DNA from: Planctomycetota bacterium
GTDB taxonomy: Bacteria > Planctomycetota > Planctomycetia > Planctomycetales > Planctomycetaceae
Assembly (NCBI GenBank): GCA_030836185.1
Contig: JAURQH010000029.1
Span: 1 to 56,973 of the forward strand
Direction: 5' to 3'
DNA: 56,973 bases
Both the position numbers and the translations under genes were made by a program. The notes under the pieces were generated by a model. That model did not search any database. It was not told the origin of the DNA and was given only the letters and a program-made list of their open reading frames with translations. This document shows, in pieces, positions 55,820-56,973 of the stretch. The stretch's first letter is position 1; the number at the start of each line of letters is the position of its first letter.

Positions 55820-56653
55820 ATGAGCAAACTCATCATCGGTTGCGGATACCTGGGAAAACGAGTCGCCCGTCAATGGCTTGAAAACGGCGACGAGGCTTAC
55901 GCCCTCACCCGTTCTGAAGAAACCGCCGAACAATTCCATCAGCAGGGAATTCATCCCATCATTGGTGATGTAATGCAACCGGAAACATTATCCTTCCCGG
56001 CAGACTTCACCACTTGTCTGTATGCCATCGGTCTCGACCGTTCCGCAGGCTTCTCGCAACGAGAGGTTTATGTCGAAGGGTTAAGCAATGTTCTCACCGC
56101 AGAGACGTTCCAACCGGAAAGACTCATCTACATTTCCAGTACCAGTGTCTACGGACAAACGGACGGCGGACTGATTAATGAAGAGTCTTCGACAGAACCA
56201 GTACGCGATAACGGAGTCGTCTGCCTGGATGCCGAAACCCTGGTTCGCGATCAGATCAAAACGCCGTGGAACATCTTACGACTTTCCGGCATCTACGGCC
56301 CCGGTCGATTACTAGCTCGGAAAGAAAAATTGGAAGCACGCGAACCGATGCGCGGCAACCCGGACGGTTACCTCAATCTGATCCATGTGGAGGACGCCGT
56401 TCAAGCAGTTCTCAAATGTGAAACCAATGCCGATGCCGTCAATGAGTTGTTTTTGATTTCCGACAATCGTCCTATATTACGTCGTGAATATTACAGCTTA
56501 TTGGCTGAACAATTCGGGACACCAGAGCCAGTGTTTTATGATGTCGATGCCGACAACTTGGCGAAACAATGCGATAACCGCAAAGCCCGCAAGATGCTGG
56601 GCTTTGCGCCGAAATATGGATCAATTGAGGAAGGTGTTCCGGCGAGTTTGTAA
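55820..56653 (+). CDS. NAD-dependent epimerase/dehydratase (extended SDR, YeeZ-like)
   Basis: From ATG 55820 (MSKLIIGCGYLGKRVARQWL) the protein has 277 residues. The Rossmann Gly motif GCGYLGKRVA is at the N-terminus, YISSTSVYGQTDG gives the SDR Ser and Tyr (Tyr-x3-Lys is not intact: YGQTD), and RLSGIYGPGR and LNLIHVEDAVQAV follow. Atypical SDRs of the YeeZ/YbjT kind show the same loss of Lys. It probably binds NAD(P) but its substrate is unknown. The in-frame ATG at 55748 lies before the leader hairpin and is less likely. Confidence 0.85.
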   Translation: MSKLIIGCGYLGKRVARQWLENGDEAYALTRSEETAEQFHQQGIHPIIGDVMQPETLSFPADFTTCLYAIGLDRSAGFSQREVYVEGLSNVLTAETFQPERLIYISSTSVYGQTDGGLINEESSTEPVRDNGVVCLDAETLVRDQIKTPWNILRLSGIYGPGRLLARKEKLEAREPMRGNPDGYLNLIHVEDAVQAVLKCETNADAVNELFLISDNRPILRREYYSLLAEQFGTPEPVFYDVDADNLAKQCDNRKARKMLGFAPKYGSIEEGVPASL

Positions 56654-56663
56654 GAGTAACTTG

Positions 56664-56692
56664 TTGACATATTTACAGTTTGTGCTTGATAT
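56664..56692 (+). promoter_or_regulatory. Candidate sigma-70-type promoter
   Basis: TTGACA (56664-56669), a 17-base spacer and TGATAT (56687-56692) form a plausible promoter reading toward the right edge. The -10 box matches the consensus at only half its positions. The region is A+T rich. Confidence 0.35.
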
Positions 56693-56756
56693 TCTGAGTG
56701 AATTTGGAAAACTTAACCTCTTATCTGATAGTTGAGCATCACACTGAGTATAAAAA

Positions 56757-56879
56757 ATGCGAGCAACAACCAAACAAATTGCTGATCTTAGTTTTTGGCT
56801 TGTGGGGCCACTAGTGCTTCGTCGAACAATCACAGGCTGCGGTAGACCAACAATACCGAACGAATCCACCAGACGTTAA
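56757..56879 (+). CDS. Short open frame entering the IS-derived element (doubtful)
   Basis: A 40-codon frame starts at ATG 56757 (MRATTKQIADLSFWLVGPLV) and stops at 56877-56879. Its last 13 codons lie inside the miniature IS element. No Shine-Dalgarno site or homology is recognised. It is given only because it could be the truncated end of a gene into which the element inserted. Confidence 0.2.
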   Translation: MRATTKQIADLSFWLVGPLVLRRTITGCGRPTIPNESTRR

Positions 56880-56973
56880 ACTACCAGACGCCTGAGGAAT
56901 TCGAGAAAGACTACGCAGCCAGGCTGGCTGCGTGAATGAAAGATTTGTTCTCCGTTATTGTTGGTCTACCGCA
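56838..56973 (+). mobile_element. Miniature IS3-like element (internally deleted, MITE-like)
   Basis: TGCGGTAGACCAACAATA (56838-56855) and its exact reverse complement (56956-56973) bound a 136-bp unit that starts with TG and ends with CA, as IS3-family ends do. Between them is only the last part of a transposase reading frame and about 20 bp of 3' flank. This is what remains when the left end is fused to the 3' end of an IS of roughly 1.2 kb. The right end coincides with the window edge, so a target duplication cannot be checked. A 21-bp near-palindrome (ACGCAGCCAG-G-CTGGCTGCGT, 56913-56933) lies at the end of the frame. Confidence 0.75.
56846..56935 (+). pseudogene. C-terminal remnant of an IS3-family transposase (OrfB)
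   Basis: Frame from 56846 to the TGA at 56933-56935 reads TNNTERIHQTLNYQTPEEFE and ends DYAARLAA. The N-T-E-R-x-H-Q-x-L-x-Y-x-T-P-x-E-F pattern is the well-known end of rve-type IS3 transposases. The rest of the gene, including the DDE residues, is missing; an in-frame TAG lies in the left inverted repeat at 56843-56845. It cannot make an active enzyme and would need a full copy elsewhere for movement. Confidence 0.8.

Overview
The window is a chromosomal segment of a Gram-negative planctomycete, probably from the Planctomycetaceae, with base composition near half G+C by eye. This rests on gene content and style. There is an outer-membrane and lipid A set (Skp, LpxC, KdsA), hopanoid modification (HpnH), an orphan murC-murB-ddl group with no ftsQAZ beside it, two sulfatases, an ECF sigma factor next to a membrane Ser/Thr kinase, TonB-like-anchored vWA proteins, and several conserved hypotheticals of planctomycete type. 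Shine-Dalgarno sites are weak or absent before many genes and convergent genes are very tightly packed. No rRNA, tRNA, CRISPR array or prophage was seen.

Layout. 0-0.5 kb: a secreted Cys-rich repeat protein on the minus strand runs off the left edge; its stop lies outside the window. 0.8-5.6 kb: signalling genes (membrane protein, GAF-SpoIIE phosphatase, degenerate receiver), an Mrp ATPase lacking the CxxC motif, a single-domain response regulator and a small lipoprotein. 5.7-8.6 kb: a compact operon of a BshB1-type deacetylase, a MoaD/ThiS-like protein and a tungsten-type aldehyde ferredoxin oxidoreductase. 8.6-15.2 kb (minus): skp, lpxC, Gfo/Idh oxidoreductase, then an SGNH hydrolase (broken by an in-frame stop), a NodU/CmcH/SxtI carbamoyltransferase, SxtJ and a DUF5989 protein. 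15.5-26.6 kb: leuS, an S4 protein, ExbD, a TonB-anchored squalene-cyclase-like repeat protein, a lipid kinase, kdsA, a transglutaminase-like lipoprotein and an SBF-type transporter. 26.7-30.7 kb (minus): two paralogous vWA proteins with TonB/TolA-like anchors.

31-38.8 kb: a TlpA-like thioredoxin, a secreted sulfatase, a decayed pseudogene, hpnH, a Cys-containing small protein plus ECF sigma factor plus membrane kinase, and a stand-alone FtsH-type peptidase domain. 38.9-42.2 kb: murC-murB-ddl. 42.2-46.8 kb: a SNF2 helicase with an overlapping partner gene and a large planctomycete hypothetical. 46.8-47.6 kb: repeat-rich non-coding DNA. 47.6-49.3 kb: a small zinc-ribbon-like protein and a sulfatase without signal peptide. 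49.3-55.7 kb: the methyl cycle, metF-metH divergent from ahcY, which ends in a textbook terminator. 55.8-57.0 kb: an SDR/epimerase gene and, at the right edge, a 136-bp internally deleted IS3-like element with perfect 18-bp inverted ends.

Points most worth following: (i) three proteins with the S-x3-H transmembrane signature of TonB/TolA, one beside exbD, which suggests a proton-motive-force-coupled envelope machine built on vWA and alpha/alpha-repeat domains; (ii) the lipid A/Skp operon that continues into a saxitoxin-like carbamoylation cassette whose SGNH gene is split between its catalytic residues; (iii) the CCAPEAAS repeat protein at the left edge; (iv) the miniature IS3 derivative at the right edge.
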